The translations under genes were made by a program, and so were the position numbers. A stretch of DNA of 63,989 nucleotides from Bacillota bacterium. Its GTDB lineage: Bacteria > Bacillota > Negativicutes > Sporomusales > Sporomusaceae. Below the pieces are notes generated by a model. That model saw only the letters and a list, made by a program, of their open reading frames with translations. It ran no database searches and was not told where the DNA came from. Position 1 is the stretch's first letter. Each line of letters opens with the position of its first letter. Positions 1 through 7,482 of this stretch are shown piece by piece. The DNA is taken from assembly GCA_023443285.1 (NCBI GenBank), contig JAEZVB010000103.1, forward strand, positions 1-63,989, written 5' to 3'.

Positions 1-470
1 GTTGGGAGCTCACCACCACAGCTACGGCCTAATTGCCTACATACCATAAATTTTTTGGCCCTAGACTAGAAGGCTTGTATTTGTGCGTCCTTTTTTTTGG
101 CACATAGGAGATGTTTTCATAGTAAAGGAAGCAAAAAGTCTAGGCCAAAAGCCTCCAAAAGCTGAAAAGCCGGGCGATATTCCTAAAATCCCTAAACTCG
201 CTGCGCTCAAACAGTAGGGACTTCTTTACGGAATACCGCCCGGATTTTCTCCTTCGGAACGCTTTTTCCGGCAAAGGCCGAAGGGGTACGTGAGTTGCGA
301 GGAGTACCGGGGTACCACCACTACCTTACAGGCACATAACTTTTTAAGAAAAAGTGGTGGCAGTACTATATCAGGGGTTGAGTTAAGAAGCCAATTTTAC
401 TTGACACCTCTTGTTTTATCAGGCCTCTATAACTCTCAAAACTCATAATTTCTGATACATCAAAGAAAAA
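1..470. other. Gene-free, inverted-repeat-rich stretch
   Basis: No convincing coding frame is seen here. The stretch holds a perfect-to-near-perfect inverted repeat (170-183 with 230-243, arms beginning CCGGGCG and ending CGCCCGG) whose loop contains a second small stem (TCCCT/AGGGA). A second inverted repeat is formed by CACCACT near 316 and AGTGGTG near 354. It could be an intergenic repeat element; I cannot assign a class. Confidence 0.5.
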
Positions 471-505
471 ACTCAGTCTTCCGGCGTTTTGCCGAAAGAC
501 TGAGT
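465..505 (-). terminator. Intrinsic terminator of the peroxiredoxin gene
   Basis: ACTCAGTCTT (471-480) pairs with AAGACTGAGT (496-505) through a further CGGC/GCCG pairing. Read on the minus strand, the hairpin is followed by six T residues, 33 bases after the stop codon. Confidence 0.85.
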
Positions 506-537
506 TGCTTGTGTGTCAGAATCAATGATTTTGTTGC

Positions 538-996
538 TTACCCTTTGATTTGGTCAAATACCTCGTTGATGTCGGGCAGCTCGGGAATGGGATATATTTT
601 GACCCAAAGAACCTTGCCGTTTTCATCGATAAGAACATTGGCTCGCTCAGAAAAACCTTCGACATCACGGAAGAGACCATAGTCTAGAGCGGCTTGTCCA
701 TGCGGCCAAAAGTCAGCCAGCAATTTTACCTCAGCAATGCCCAGTTCTTTTGCCCAGGCGTTTTTGCTGGGATAAGCATCAATACTGAGCCCCAGGGGAA
801 CCGTATTATATTGATCAAACCTTGCCAGATTGTCTTCCAATGATTTCATTTGATCGGCACAAACCTTTGTCCAAGCAAGGGGATGCCAAGACAGCAATAC
901 CTTTTTCCCTTTGTAGTCTGACAAACGGACTTCCTGGCCGCGATTATCTTTCAAAACAAAATCAGGCGCCAAGTCTCCAACAGTAATTTGCTTCAT
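538..996 (-). CDS. Peroxiredoxin (AhpC/TSA family)
   Basis: A 152-residue thioredoxin-fold peroxidase that would reduce hydroperoxides in the cytoplasm. The N-terminal GDLAPDFVLKDNRG and LSDYKGKKVLLSWHP stretches are typical of the family. The peroxidatic cysteine sits in PLAWTKVC, close to the usual PxxxTxxC. I see no clear second conserved cysteine near the C terminus, so a 1-Cys or atypical mechanism is possible. The start is the ATG at 996, which has GGAGG eight bases upstream; an in-frame TTG at 1011 lacks a spaced RBS. It is a single gene with its own terminator, opposite in strand to the tRNA genes. The electron donor is unknown. Confidence 0.85.
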   Translation of the reverse strand: MKQITVGDLAPDFVLKDNRGQEVRLSDYKGKKVLLSWHPLAWTKVCADQMKSLEDNLARFDQYNTVPLGLSIDAYPSKNAWAKELGIAEVKLLADFWPHGQAALDYGLFRDVEGFSERANVLIDENGKVLWVKIYPIPELPDINEVFDQIKG

Positions 997-1182
997 TTCA
1001 ATCGCCTCCAAAACATATTATAAAGTAGGTATATATAAAACTTAGAAGTTATTGCCGGAAAATCCTTCTTGTATAGAAAAAAATCTAAATTATTTTTGCG
1101 AGATACAGTGAATAGCTTTCCCAAAAGGGGTAATTATTAAAAGCAGGTGGAAAACAGATTATTAACTTTGGTTGATATGCAT

Positions 1183-1211
1183 TTGACAAAACAGTACTAG
1201 CTATATATAAT
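1183..1211 (+). promoter_or_regulatory. Sigma-A type promoter of the tRNA genes
   Basis: TTGACA (1183-1188) and TATAAT (1206-1211) are separated by 17 bases, a consensus match on both hexamers, 34 bases before tRNA-Gln. Confidence 0.85.
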
Positions 1212-1244
1212 ATTTATTGTGCATCAAATATTTATCTATAACAT

Positions 1245-1320
1245 TGGGGCGTCGCCAAGTTGGTAAGGCACGGGACTCTGACTCCCGCATTCCTAGGTTC
1301 GAGTCCTAGCGCCCCAGCCA
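1245..1320 (+). tRNA. tRNA-Gln (CTG)
   Basis: A full cloverleaf can be drawn. The acceptor TGGGGCG pairs with CGCCCCA, the D arm contains TTGGTAA, and the anticodon loop CTCTGAC gives anticodon CUG. The T arm is CCTAG GTTCGAGT CCTAG with a standard TTCGA loop, and CCA is encoded. The leading unpaired-type U and the overall sequence resemble bacterial glutamine tRNAs. It is first in a two-tRNA transcript with tRNA-Lys. Confidence 0.93.
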
Positions 1321-1432
1321 TAAGCATAAGCAGTGAGCCACGTTTTTAGGAGCAACAGCGACGCGAAAACGTGTGCGAATCGCTTAGTTCTGAGCGGTAG
1401 CGAAGAACTTCCTATTATTTAGAACTCCATAT

Positions 1433-1508
<76 letters not shown>

Positions 1509-1509
1509 A

Positions 1510-1550
1510 AACAACAAGGCTTCCGAACAATCGGAAGCCTTGTTGTTTTT
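1510..1550 (+). terminator. Intrinsic terminator after tRNA-Lys
   Basis: A perfect 17-bp stem (1510-1526 with 1531-1547, loop ACAA) runs into five T residues. The left arm is also present at the second tRNA-Lys fragment near 5279-5295, but the right arm is lost there. Confidence 0.92.
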
Positions 1551-1746
1551 GAACATTGTTGCCATAAGCCCAATCTTTGATTACTTCAAAAGCATGAGAT
1601 GGGTGTCAATAACCCCGTCCTGGCATCCTCTAAGGTTGTTTTTCAAGCTAAAAATAACAGGGAACCTTTTATAGGGATACTATTTCTTTTTGTGCGAAAA
1701 TCGGATATACTGAAAATAAGAAATTCAAACAACGGAGGTTAGTACA

Positions 1747-2055
1747 ATGGCAATGGGGCGTATTGAAGTACGCAAGAGAAACCAAGTTACGTTGCCTAAG
1801 ACTCTTACCAAGGCGTTAGCTATTAACGAAGGTGATATTCTAGAATTTACTATAGAAAACGGTAAAATTATCATTACGCCAAAGACACTGGTGTCAAAAG
1901 ATCAGACTTGGTATTGGTCAAAAGAATGGCAGGCTGCTGAGAAAGAAGTCGATAAGGAAATAGCCGACAAAGGGCATGGTAAAGAACTCTCCGTTGAGGA
2001 ATTATTGGGAGAGCTTAAAAATGCCCCCAGATTAGCCGTAGCGATAAATTCGTAA
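1747..2055 (+). CDS. AbrB/SpoVT-type antitoxin
   Basis: A 102-residue protein with an N-terminal swapped-hairpin AbrB DNA-binding domain, seen in RKRNQVTLPKTL, INEGDILEF and GKIIITPK (residues about 6-46). A charged helical tail follows that would bind a partner toxin. ATG 1747 is preceded by GGAGG. The frame overlaps the following RelE-type frame. As written the protein ends at NAPRLAVAINS; with one C fewer in the run 2024-2028 it would end at NAPD and the toxin ATG would lie inside the antitoxin end, as is usual for such operons. It is expected to neutralise the toxin and repress its own operon. The annotation as antitoxin rests on the neighbour. Confidence 0.8.
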   Translation: MAMGRIEVRKRNQVTLPKTLTKALAINEGDILEFTIENGKIIITPKTLVSKDQTWYWSKEWQAAEKEVDKEIADKGHGKELSVEELLGELKNAPRLAVAINS

Positions 2056-2297
2056 AAGAACTACAAAAATTAATCAGCAAAGGCATTCTGAGCATTGAAC
2101 AAGCAGAAAAATTCTTAAGACTAATCACGGAGAATCCGCGGCACCCGTCATTAAGAGTAAAGAAAATACAAGGAACTTCAGACATATTTGAAGCATCTGT
2201 AAATATGAGTGTCAGAGTTACTTTTCAGTTTATCAAGCCGGACACCGTTTATTTGCGGAATATCGGTGAGCACGACATGACACTAAAAAGATACTAA
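2021..2297 (+). pseudogene. RelE/ParE-superfamily toxin, start codon out of frame
   Basis: The frame from 2028 to 2297 encodes about 89 residues of a RelE-like mRNA interferase or gyrase-poison fold. Recognisable stretches are ENPRHPSLRVKKIQG, DIFEASV, VRVTFQF and YLRNIGEHD. No ATG, GTG or TTG opens this frame upstream of the conserved core. An ATG at 2021 with the right spacing is one base out of frame because of a run of five C residues (2024-2028). Four C residues would give a 91-residue protein starting MPQISRSDKF. Either the toxin is inactivated by a +1 slip, or the run is a sequencing error, or translation begins at a non-standard ATT codon. Confidence 0.75.
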
Positions 2298-2322
2298 GTT
2301 TCAAAATACAGGGGAAATACAG

Positions 2323-2377
2323 GGGGACGGTGGAAGTGTCTTAGCGAGAAAACAAAGAAGACACTTCCACCGTCCCC
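2323..2377. repeat. REP-like palindrome, copy 1
   Basis: GGGGACGGTGGAAGTGTCTT at 2323-2342 pairs with its complement ending at 2377 around a 15-base loop. The same 55-base unit occurs at 5313-5367 with two substitutions, and a degenerate one at 7272-7324. Confidence 0.85.
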
Positions 2378-2531
2378 TCGTCTGCTTAGATTGACAAACT
2401 ACTGAACGTAAACAGGGCAGCGTCAATAAAAGCTGGTGGGTACGGAATTATATATACTTGTTGGATACGGAACAAGGAAGTATGTCTGTTTTATGATGTT
2501 TATGACAGACGATGGTTTATGGAGAAATAAA

Positions 2532-2566
2532 TTACCCCAGACAACCTTGCGGTTTATCCGGGGTAA
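2532..2566 (-). terminator. Possible terminator of the outer-membrane protein gene
   Basis: TTACCCC (2532-2538) pairs with GGGGTAA (2560-2566), with a smaller inner stem. On the minus strand it is followed by an AT-rich stretch rather than a clean T run, 20 bases after the stop. Confidence 0.5.
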
Positions 2567-2586
2567 GTGGGAGTATTTAGTCAATA

Positions 2587-3297
2587 TTAAAATTTATAGG
2601 TAATACCGTAACCCATGCCTTTAGCTTTGTAGTCAAAATCAGGACTATCAACTCCGCCATAAGTTACTTTTATGCCTTTATATGTTGTGTCACGATAGAA
2701 TAAGTTGAACTCAGCATTTTTTGTGAATTCATAAGAAACGCCAACTTCATAATTTGTTATTTTATTACCCGCGGATATGATACCATAAGCATTGGCTTTT
2801 TCGGCAAGTTTTGTTGTACCTATGAGGCCGACTTGATAACCATTGGAATCTTTACCTGAGAAATCGATGGAACCAGGTTGACCTCCAATAGTCCCACTAG
2901 CTTTGAGACTACCTTTAGCATTAGTGAGACCAACTAATGCAGTTAGATTTTTGTCAATTTTGTAAAGTAAATTGTATTCTTGTGCTTTGAAATCACCGTG
3001 TATTTCTCCGTTAATAGCAATACCATAAACTGAACCGCCAAAAGTATAGCTTTTAGAATCTGCTGCATCGTTGCGATATTGGAACGCCATTTTATTTCCC
3101 AGACCAATAGTTACCCCTAGGTTAGGGTTACTACTTTTACCATCAAGTTTATTTCCGCCAAAATCCAAATCCATATTAGGACGAATGCTAATATCGATGG
3201 CGACTTTGCCTTGCGAGTAGTCTGTTGCTGGACTAGCAAAAGATACTGTAGACAATGCAAAAATTAGTATAGCAGTGATATATAGTATTTTTTTCAT
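2587..3297 (-). CDS. Outer-membrane beta-barrel protein
   Basis: A 236-residue protein with a Sec signal peptide (MKK, then a hydrophobic run, cleavage likely after SFA at about 22). The rest consists of alternating short beta strands rich in Gly, Asn and aromatic residues. It ends in GYGITYKF, and a C-terminal Phe is the classic signal for outer-membrane barrel assembly. About eight to ten strands are plausible. This matches the outer membrane of Negativicutes. The ATG has AAGGGGAGG upstream. Its substrate is unknown; it could be a small porin or an adhesin-like barrel. It lies inside the tRNA-Lys-bounded island and could therefore be accessory. Confidence 0.75.
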   Translation of the reverse strand: MKKILYITAILIFALSTVSFASPATDYSQGKVAIDISIRPNMDLDFGGNKLDGKSSNPNLGVTIGLGNKMAFQYRNDAADSKSYTFGGSVYGIAINGEIHGDFKAQEYNLLYKIDKNLTALVGLTNAKGSLKASGTIGGQPGSIDFSGKDSNGYQVGLIGTTKLAEKANAYGIISAGNKITNYEVGVSYEFTKNAEFNLFYRDTTYKGIKVTYGGVDSPDFDYKAKGMGYGITYKF

Positions 3298-3734
3298 AAG
3301 TTAACCTCCCCTTGATATACTCCCACAATTATACATATACCACACATAATTAGCAGTTTTTGTCGATGTTAGTCTATATAACCGCCTGACCATGTGCCGG
3401 GGGTATTATTATATGAATCAAGTCTTAAAAACTGCGTAGCGGGGCTGTATTGGCGTGATATTTTACTTTCGCAACTGCAAATAATATAATATTTATGTTA
3501 GTAATGAGATAGCGGCAAAATATTTAGTGTTTACAATGCCTATAAAACCAGTAATATCAAGTATATACCGTAGTGTTTATTTAGTGTTTATTTTCAAAAA
3601 AGACATAAAAACCTGCTAAGCAAAGTCAAGCATATTCTTAGCAGATTATAGGAATCGTAAATATTGATTATTGGGTATAGCAAAGCTGACCAACAGCGGA
3701 TAGCAGTTGACCAGTACACATCATTTAGATAGCC
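3298..3734. other. AT-rich non-coding gap with short direct repeats
   Basis: No gene is seen. TAGTGTTTA occurs three times (3525, 3571, 3582). The probable right end of the IS110 element lies somewhere in the last 150 bases. Confidence 0.5.
3607..3644 (-). terminator. Terminator-like hairpin downstream of the IS110 transposase
   Basis: CTGCTAAG (3613-3620) pairs with CTTAGCAG (3637-3644). Read on the minus strand it is followed by a TTTTT run, 90 bases past the transposase stop. Confidence 0.6.
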
Positions 3735-4940
3735 TTAATTCTGATACACATCCATCACACGTGCATAATAAATACGCAAAAATTTGTTTAGAGCAGCGAT
3801 TTTGGCTACCTTTTTAGGCTTTCCTTCAGATTCCTTTTTCAGCATATAGAGGTAAACAGCGGCATCTTGAGATGGTTTTGTCGTCTTGAGGCACTTCATG
3901 ACTTCATAGCCCGTTTTTCGTAGTAGCGACGATCCGCGCTTGGATATATTCCGCTTAGTACCAGTAAAACTACCCGATTGATATGGTGGAGAATCAATAC
4001 CAGCAAAGGCAACCAGAGCGCTACCACCATGAAAACGGCGCACGTCACCAATTTCAGCGATGAGTCTAGGTGCTAGAACGTTTCCAACACCTTTCATGGC
4101 GCGTACTACCCCATATTCAGGCAAAGTAGTTGCCAATTCCCGCATTCGTGATAAAATGATTTGCAGAGTCCGATTTACTTCTCTGAGGACTTTAACAGCT
4201 TCCAGTGTCAACATTTTGGTCGATGAAGTACTGGAGGACAAGGTGGGGATACCGTCACGAGCCATGGAGTAAATTGTTTTTGCTTTGGCCTCGCTTGCAT
4301 GGTATCCCCTCTTTTTTGCCCAGCAGCAATAGTTGCTAATAAAACGGCTCTCGCTCTTTTTTGTGATGTTGTCGTAATGCCAGTATTCTTCCACAAAATC
4401 GCTCAGCTTGTCTTTTGTCGGTTCTTCTGAGCGTCTGCCGTTGAGTAGCTTTTTGATTCCCGGCATTGTTCGATCAAGTAGATTATTGAGAGACAGCATG
4501 CTTTCAATCTTGATCGAAATGTAGTGAGCGTATTGTCGCCCGAGTATCTTGAGTTCGTTATAGATTTCCTTCGGGGCTGAATAATCAGTCAACCGAAACC
4601 AATTGTCGATGCCATAATTAGCAATGCGCACAGAATCCATCTTATCGGTTTTTCCTTTGCGCAGAGCTGTTGAGGCATATTTTTTCATTGCCAGCGGATT
4701 GATTACGCTCACAAATATTCCGCCTTGTTTAAAGCTGGTTAGCAAAGGTAGATGATAGGCGCCGGTTGCCTCCATCACCACTCTGGCTTCGCCGTCCAGT
4801 GACAAAATTCGTCTTGTCAGATCACCCACTTCTTGTTCGGTATGCGCTAACTCATACGGAGATGCAACTACTTCGCCGTATGGTCTGAGGATACATACCA
4901 TGCTCTTCTCCTTAGATACGTCAATACCTACACTGATCAT
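3735..4940 (-). CDS. IS110-family transposase (RNA-guided recombinase)
   Basis: A 401-residue recombinase with the two IS110 domains. The N-terminal DEDD RuvC-like domain shows GIDVSK, the conserved E in MEATGAY, and the KTDKMDSVRIA acidic pair. A C-terminal Tnp domain holds MKGVGNVLAPRLIAEIGD and LVAFAGIDSPPYQSG with the catalytic-serine region near SKRGSSLLR. All catalytic motifs appear intact and the length is normal. The start is the ATG at 4940, with AGGAGG five bases before it, rather than an in-frame upstream ATG at 4985. Such enzymes excise and insert a circular element using a bridge RNA encoded next to the gene. Activity in this strain is unknown. Confidence 0.92.
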   Translation of the reverse strand: MISVGIDVSKEKSMVCILRPYGEVVASPYELAHTEQEVGDLTRRILSLDGEARVVMEATGAYHLPLLTSFKQGGIFVSVINPLAMKKYASTALRKGKTDKMDSVRIANYGIDNWFRLTDYSAPKEIYNELKILGRQYAHYISIKIESMLSLNNLLDRTMPGIKKLLNGRRSEEPTKDKLSDFVEEYWHYDNITKKSESRFISNYCCWAKKRGYHASEAKAKTIYSMARDGIPTLSSSTSSTKMLTLEAVKVLREVNRTLQIILSRMRELATTLPEYGVVRAMKGVGNVLAPRLIAEIGDVRRFHGGSALVAFAGIDSPPYQSGSFTGTKRNISKRGSSLLRKTGYEVMKCLKTTKPSQDAAVYLYMLKKESEGKPKKVAKIAALNKFLRIYYARVMDVYQN

Positions 4941-5230
4941 CCGAACCTCCTGAGATTGATTTTTCGTAATTGTCCCCATCTGCACTTATTGCGAATTCAG
5001 TTTGGTTCGTGACGCGAAAGCCCCATAGGGTTTCAACCTGCTTAATCGAATGCTTACAACAAGGGATGGTCGGCAGTTTTTATGTCGGATGTGATAATCC
5101 AAAAAGAGCCTCGCCGAACCAATTACTCCCCTATTGTAAAAGAATAAGCGCAAATGTGTAACGCCCGTCGGCGTCTTACATTTACGCTTTTGATAGTACC
5201 AAAAAGAACTAATCAAAAGTACTTTTAATT
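4941..5230 (-). ncRNA. Candidate IS110 bridge RNA region
   Basis: This is the non-coding segment upstream of the transposase, about 290 bases. It contains a strong interrupted hairpin (about 5144-5188, arms starting AAGCG and ending CGCTT with GGCG/CGCC at the tip). IS110-group elements encode their target/donor-specifying RNA here. The exact RNA ends and guide loops were not determined. Confidence 0.45.
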
Positions 5231-5303
5231 ACTCTTAATCAGTAGGTTCGGGGTTCGATTCCCCGGTGTGTCACCAGAAACAACAAGGCTTCCGAGCAAT
5301 CGG
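5231..5303 (+). pseudogene. tRNA-Lys 3'-half fragment with half of its terminator
   Basis: Bases 5231-5276 are identical to 1463-1508 (anticodon loop through CCA). The next 27 bases match the first terminator arm with two changes, and then a REP-like unit begins. The D arm and 5' acceptor strand are missing, so it cannot form a tRNA. Confidence 0.9.
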
Positions 5304-5312
5304 GAAATACAG

Positions 5313-5367
5313 GGGGACGGTGGAAGTGTCTTAGTGAGAAAACAAAGAAGACATTTCCACCGTCCCC
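5313..5367. repeat. REP-like palindrome, copy 2
   Basis: This 55-base unit differs from copy 1 by two C-to-T changes, one of which breaks the stem. It shares the GGGAAATACAG prefix with copy 1 and is followed by a tandem 17-base repeat (5360-5376 and 5377-5393). Confidence 0.85.
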
Positions 5368-5413
5368 TCGTCTGCCCCGTCCCCTCGTCTGCCAACCCCG
5401 TCACCGCGTCCCA

Positions 5414-6922
5414 TTACTCTTTATTACTATTGTAATCCCTGTCGTTAAAATAATTTAACCAGGAAGAAGTTCGGTGCAAATCCCAATTGCAGGGCGGCAT
5501 ATACTTAGACTTCATCCGGTCTTCTTTGCCACGGCCCTTAAAGCCTTCGTACATTTTTACATAAATACACTTTTGTTTGCCAGGATAGACCTCACACCAC
5601 CCGTCGCGGCTCCCGCCGCAGGCGCCATTACGTTGTTGCTTGGGACATTGGGACATCGGACAGATAAAGCCAAGTTCATGCATAGCACAATCTCCGCAGA
5701 ACCGGCATTCATTAGTCAGTGTCTTAGTGGTGTATTCGGCAAGTGTAAACGGCTGCTTCAGCCAAGACTTATCAATAAATTTAGCAATTGCTTTGTTTAA
5801 TGGGTAAAGCGGGGCCTTATGGTCAAAGGCCACCTCATGTACCACGTCCATCAGCGACTGTTTCAGGGAAGAACTAGATGATCCCGTTTGGCTGCGGTTA
5901 ACCGGCTGACAGGTATTAAGTCCAGTTGTAGAATCTTTTTCAAAGAAATAAAAGCCACCATCCTGTGGATGGTCAAATTCGTCTGCTGCGATTTCCAGCC
6001 AGTTAGCGCTTAGCTCCTCACCCTTTTCTATAATATATTGTATATCGGTGTAGCTAAGGCCATGACCGCCAATATTGACGCCATTATATTTCAGCCCCTT
6101 AAGTACTGCATACAGCTTGGCAGCCCGTAGTAATTGCAGCTCTTTTTTATTACTATGAGTCGATTCCGCCTCCAGTTTGACCACCAGTGAGTCGGTAACC
6201 ACACAGCCAGGAATTAGGTTCTTATTCATTAGTTTAGCCACAGGCAGAGACAAAACAAAGATATTTCCAATCAATGGTATGGTCAAGGTATTAGTGTCAA
6301 CATATTTTCTTAGCTCATCAAACTTTCTGGCATCATAGCCCAACTGAGTGATAATAAATTTTGCCCCGTTGGCAATTTTTTTATGTAGCTTATAGTATTG
6401 AGCCATTATCTCCGCTTCATGTGATTTAAAGGGGGAGACAACGGCTCCGGCAAAAAACTTAGTGGCAGGCAGCTTAGTATAGGCGCCTTCATTCATTTTA
6501 GTTATCATCCGGAGAGCGTGAACCGCATCAAGATCAAAAACCGGCTTGGCACTACCGGCATACCCAGCACCTGGATAATCGCCAGTCATAACCAGTAAAG
6601 TTTGAATATCGGCTCTGTCCAGAGCATATAGCTCACTCTCCAAGGCATTCCTGTTTTTGTCTTTGCTGGTAAAGTGGACAAGCGGATCAATTCCCAGTCG
6701 CTTAGCTTCAATTGCCATCGAATAGGCCAAAATAGCTGATTTTCCCCCAGGATTGTCAGTGATAGTGATGGCGTTTATTTTAGGGTCCTTAGCGGCTAGT
6801 TCAGCCATTTTTATAAGATGTTCCTGCGCCTTTTCCCGAGCTCCTCGTCCAGGCACCAATTCCCATGTTACCGATAGTTGCTCCGGATCAGCCAATGCTT
6901 CACTGAAAGAAAGTTTGGTCAT
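5414..6922 (-). CDS. metF: Methylenetetrahydrofolate reductase with C-terminal Cys-rich domain
   Basis: A 502-residue fusion. Residues about 10-300 form the flavin-dependent MTHFR barrel (VTWELVPGRG, ITITDNPGG, LLVMTGDYPG, FIITQLGYDARKF). The C-terminal part is the MTHFR-C/MetV-like domain with a dense cysteine cluster (CRFCGDC, CPMSQCPK, ACGGSRDGWC, KC). In acetogens the two functions are usually MetF and MetV subunits that pass methylene-THF to methyl-THF in the Wood-Ljungdahl methyl branch; here they are one chain. The ATG at 6922 has AGGGGTGAG upstream. No other folate gene is adjacent. It might serve methionine synthesis as well. The product name is well supported; pathway assignment is inferred from AcsB and CooS elsewhere in the window. 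Confidence 0.85.
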   Translation of the reverse strand: MTKLSFSEALADPEQLSVTWELVPGRGAREKAQEHLIKMAELAAKDPKINAITITDNPGGKSAILAYSMAIEAKRLGIDPLVHFTSKDKNRNALESELYALDRADIQTLLVMTGDYPGAGYAGSAKPVFDLDAVHALRMITKMNEGAYTKLPATKFFAGAVVSPFKSHEAEIMAQYYKLHKKIANGAKFIITQLGYDARKFDELRKYVDTNTLTIPLIGNIFVLSLPVAKLMNKNLIPGCVVTDSLVVKLEAESTHSNKKELQLLRAAKLYAVLKGLKYNGVNIGGHGLSYTDIQYIIEKGEELSANWLEIAADEFDHPQDGGFYFFEKDSTTGLNTCQPVNRSQTGSSSSSLKQSLMDVVHEVAFDHKAPLYPLNKAIAKFIDKSWLKQPFTLAEYTTKTLTNECRFCGDCAMHELGFICPMSQCPKQQRNGACGGSRDGWCEVYPGKQKCIYVKMYEGFKGRGKEDRMKSKYMPPCNWDLHRTSSWLNYFNDRDYNSNKE

Positions 6923-7482
6923 GATATTCTCACCCCTTACCGCGTTTTATCTTGCATTCTTTTTATAGCTTTTTAGAATCTTCTCATTAATAGTAATTTT
7001 AATTATAAATGCGTAAAAACACAACCTTGCATCTATAAAGTAAACACGGCTTGCACCGAGCCTTTGGCGACAGCGGAAGTCGATGTTGCCCTTATCCAGA
7101 GAAAGTTATACTTTCTGTCAGGATAACAAAACCGCTTGTTTTACAAACGTGAGTTATTTTTTCGTTCGTTTTATATCATGTTTTGGGGTGAAAGAAGGGA
7201 ACCCATATGAATTAAAGGAGCAATGAGGTGCGAGATAGTAATCAAATAAGGGAAGACAAAGACATTGGTCTGACGATGGAAGTGTCTTGGAGAGAAAACC
7301 AGATAAGACAGTACCACCGTCCCCGTCCTTTTCTTTATATTTTAAATGATTATTTGTTATAATTAATCATATTGGTAAAAACGGAAATTAATAGTGAGGT
7401 GGAAGGATGAGGATTATCTAACTATGCAAGGATAGAAAGCCTTGCTAAAAAACAACAAAATGTAATTTAGGAGGGCTAAACA
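6923..7482. other. Gene-free 560-base gap
   Basis: No coding frame is convincing. It holds an imperfect hairpin (TTATCC 7092-7097 with GGATAA 7121-7126, inner AGAAAG/CTTTCT) and a degenerate REP-like unit at 7272-7324. Confidence 0.5.
7272..7324. repeat. Degenerate REP-like palindrome, copy 3
   Basis: GACGATGGAAGTGTCTT and AAGACAGTACCACCGTCCCC differ by one and two bases from the arms of the copies at 2323 and 5313. The loop is different. Confidence 0.65.

Larger units (their letters stand above)
3700..5230 (-). mobile_element. IS110-family insertion sequence (approximate ends)
   Basis: The unit holds one transposase gene on the minus strand, a long non-coding segment upstream of it (4941-5230) and a short one downstream. 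This is the layout expected of IS110-group elements, which lack terminal inverted repeats. The left end seems to abut the tRNA-Lys 3' fragment at 5231. The right end cannot be fixed from one copy. Confidence 0.6.
1509..5276. mobile_element. Candidate island bounded by tRNA-Lys 3'-half direct repeats
   Basis: The 46 bases 1463-1508 recur without mismatch at 5231-5276, and similarity continues with two substitutions to about 5303. The enclosed DNA carries a toxin-antitoxin pair, an outer-membrane protein and an IS110 element. Integrative elements commonly use the tRNA 3' end as attachment site and rebuild it, leaving a fragment at the far end. No tyrosine or serine integrase is present, so this could be a decayed element. 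It could also be the result of tRNA duplication plus IS110 insertion. Confidence 0.45.

Noticed and set aside
1..300. End of an rRNA operon at the window start
   Set aside because: No recognisable 5S, 23S or 16S sequence; only inverted repeats are seen.
1321..1432. A third tRNA or small RNA between tRNA-Gln and tRNA-Lys
   Set aside because: No cloverleaf can be drawn; it appears to be a spacer with short palindromes.
3525..3590. Three TAGTGTTTA repeats, considered as a CRISPR or iteron array
   Set aside because: Only nine bases long, irregular spacing (46 and 11), no Cas or Rep gene; probably AT-rich chance or part of IS flank.
4060..4396. Small frames within the IS110 transposase gene on both strands
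   Set aside because: Shadow frames of the intact transposase; no passenger gene signal.
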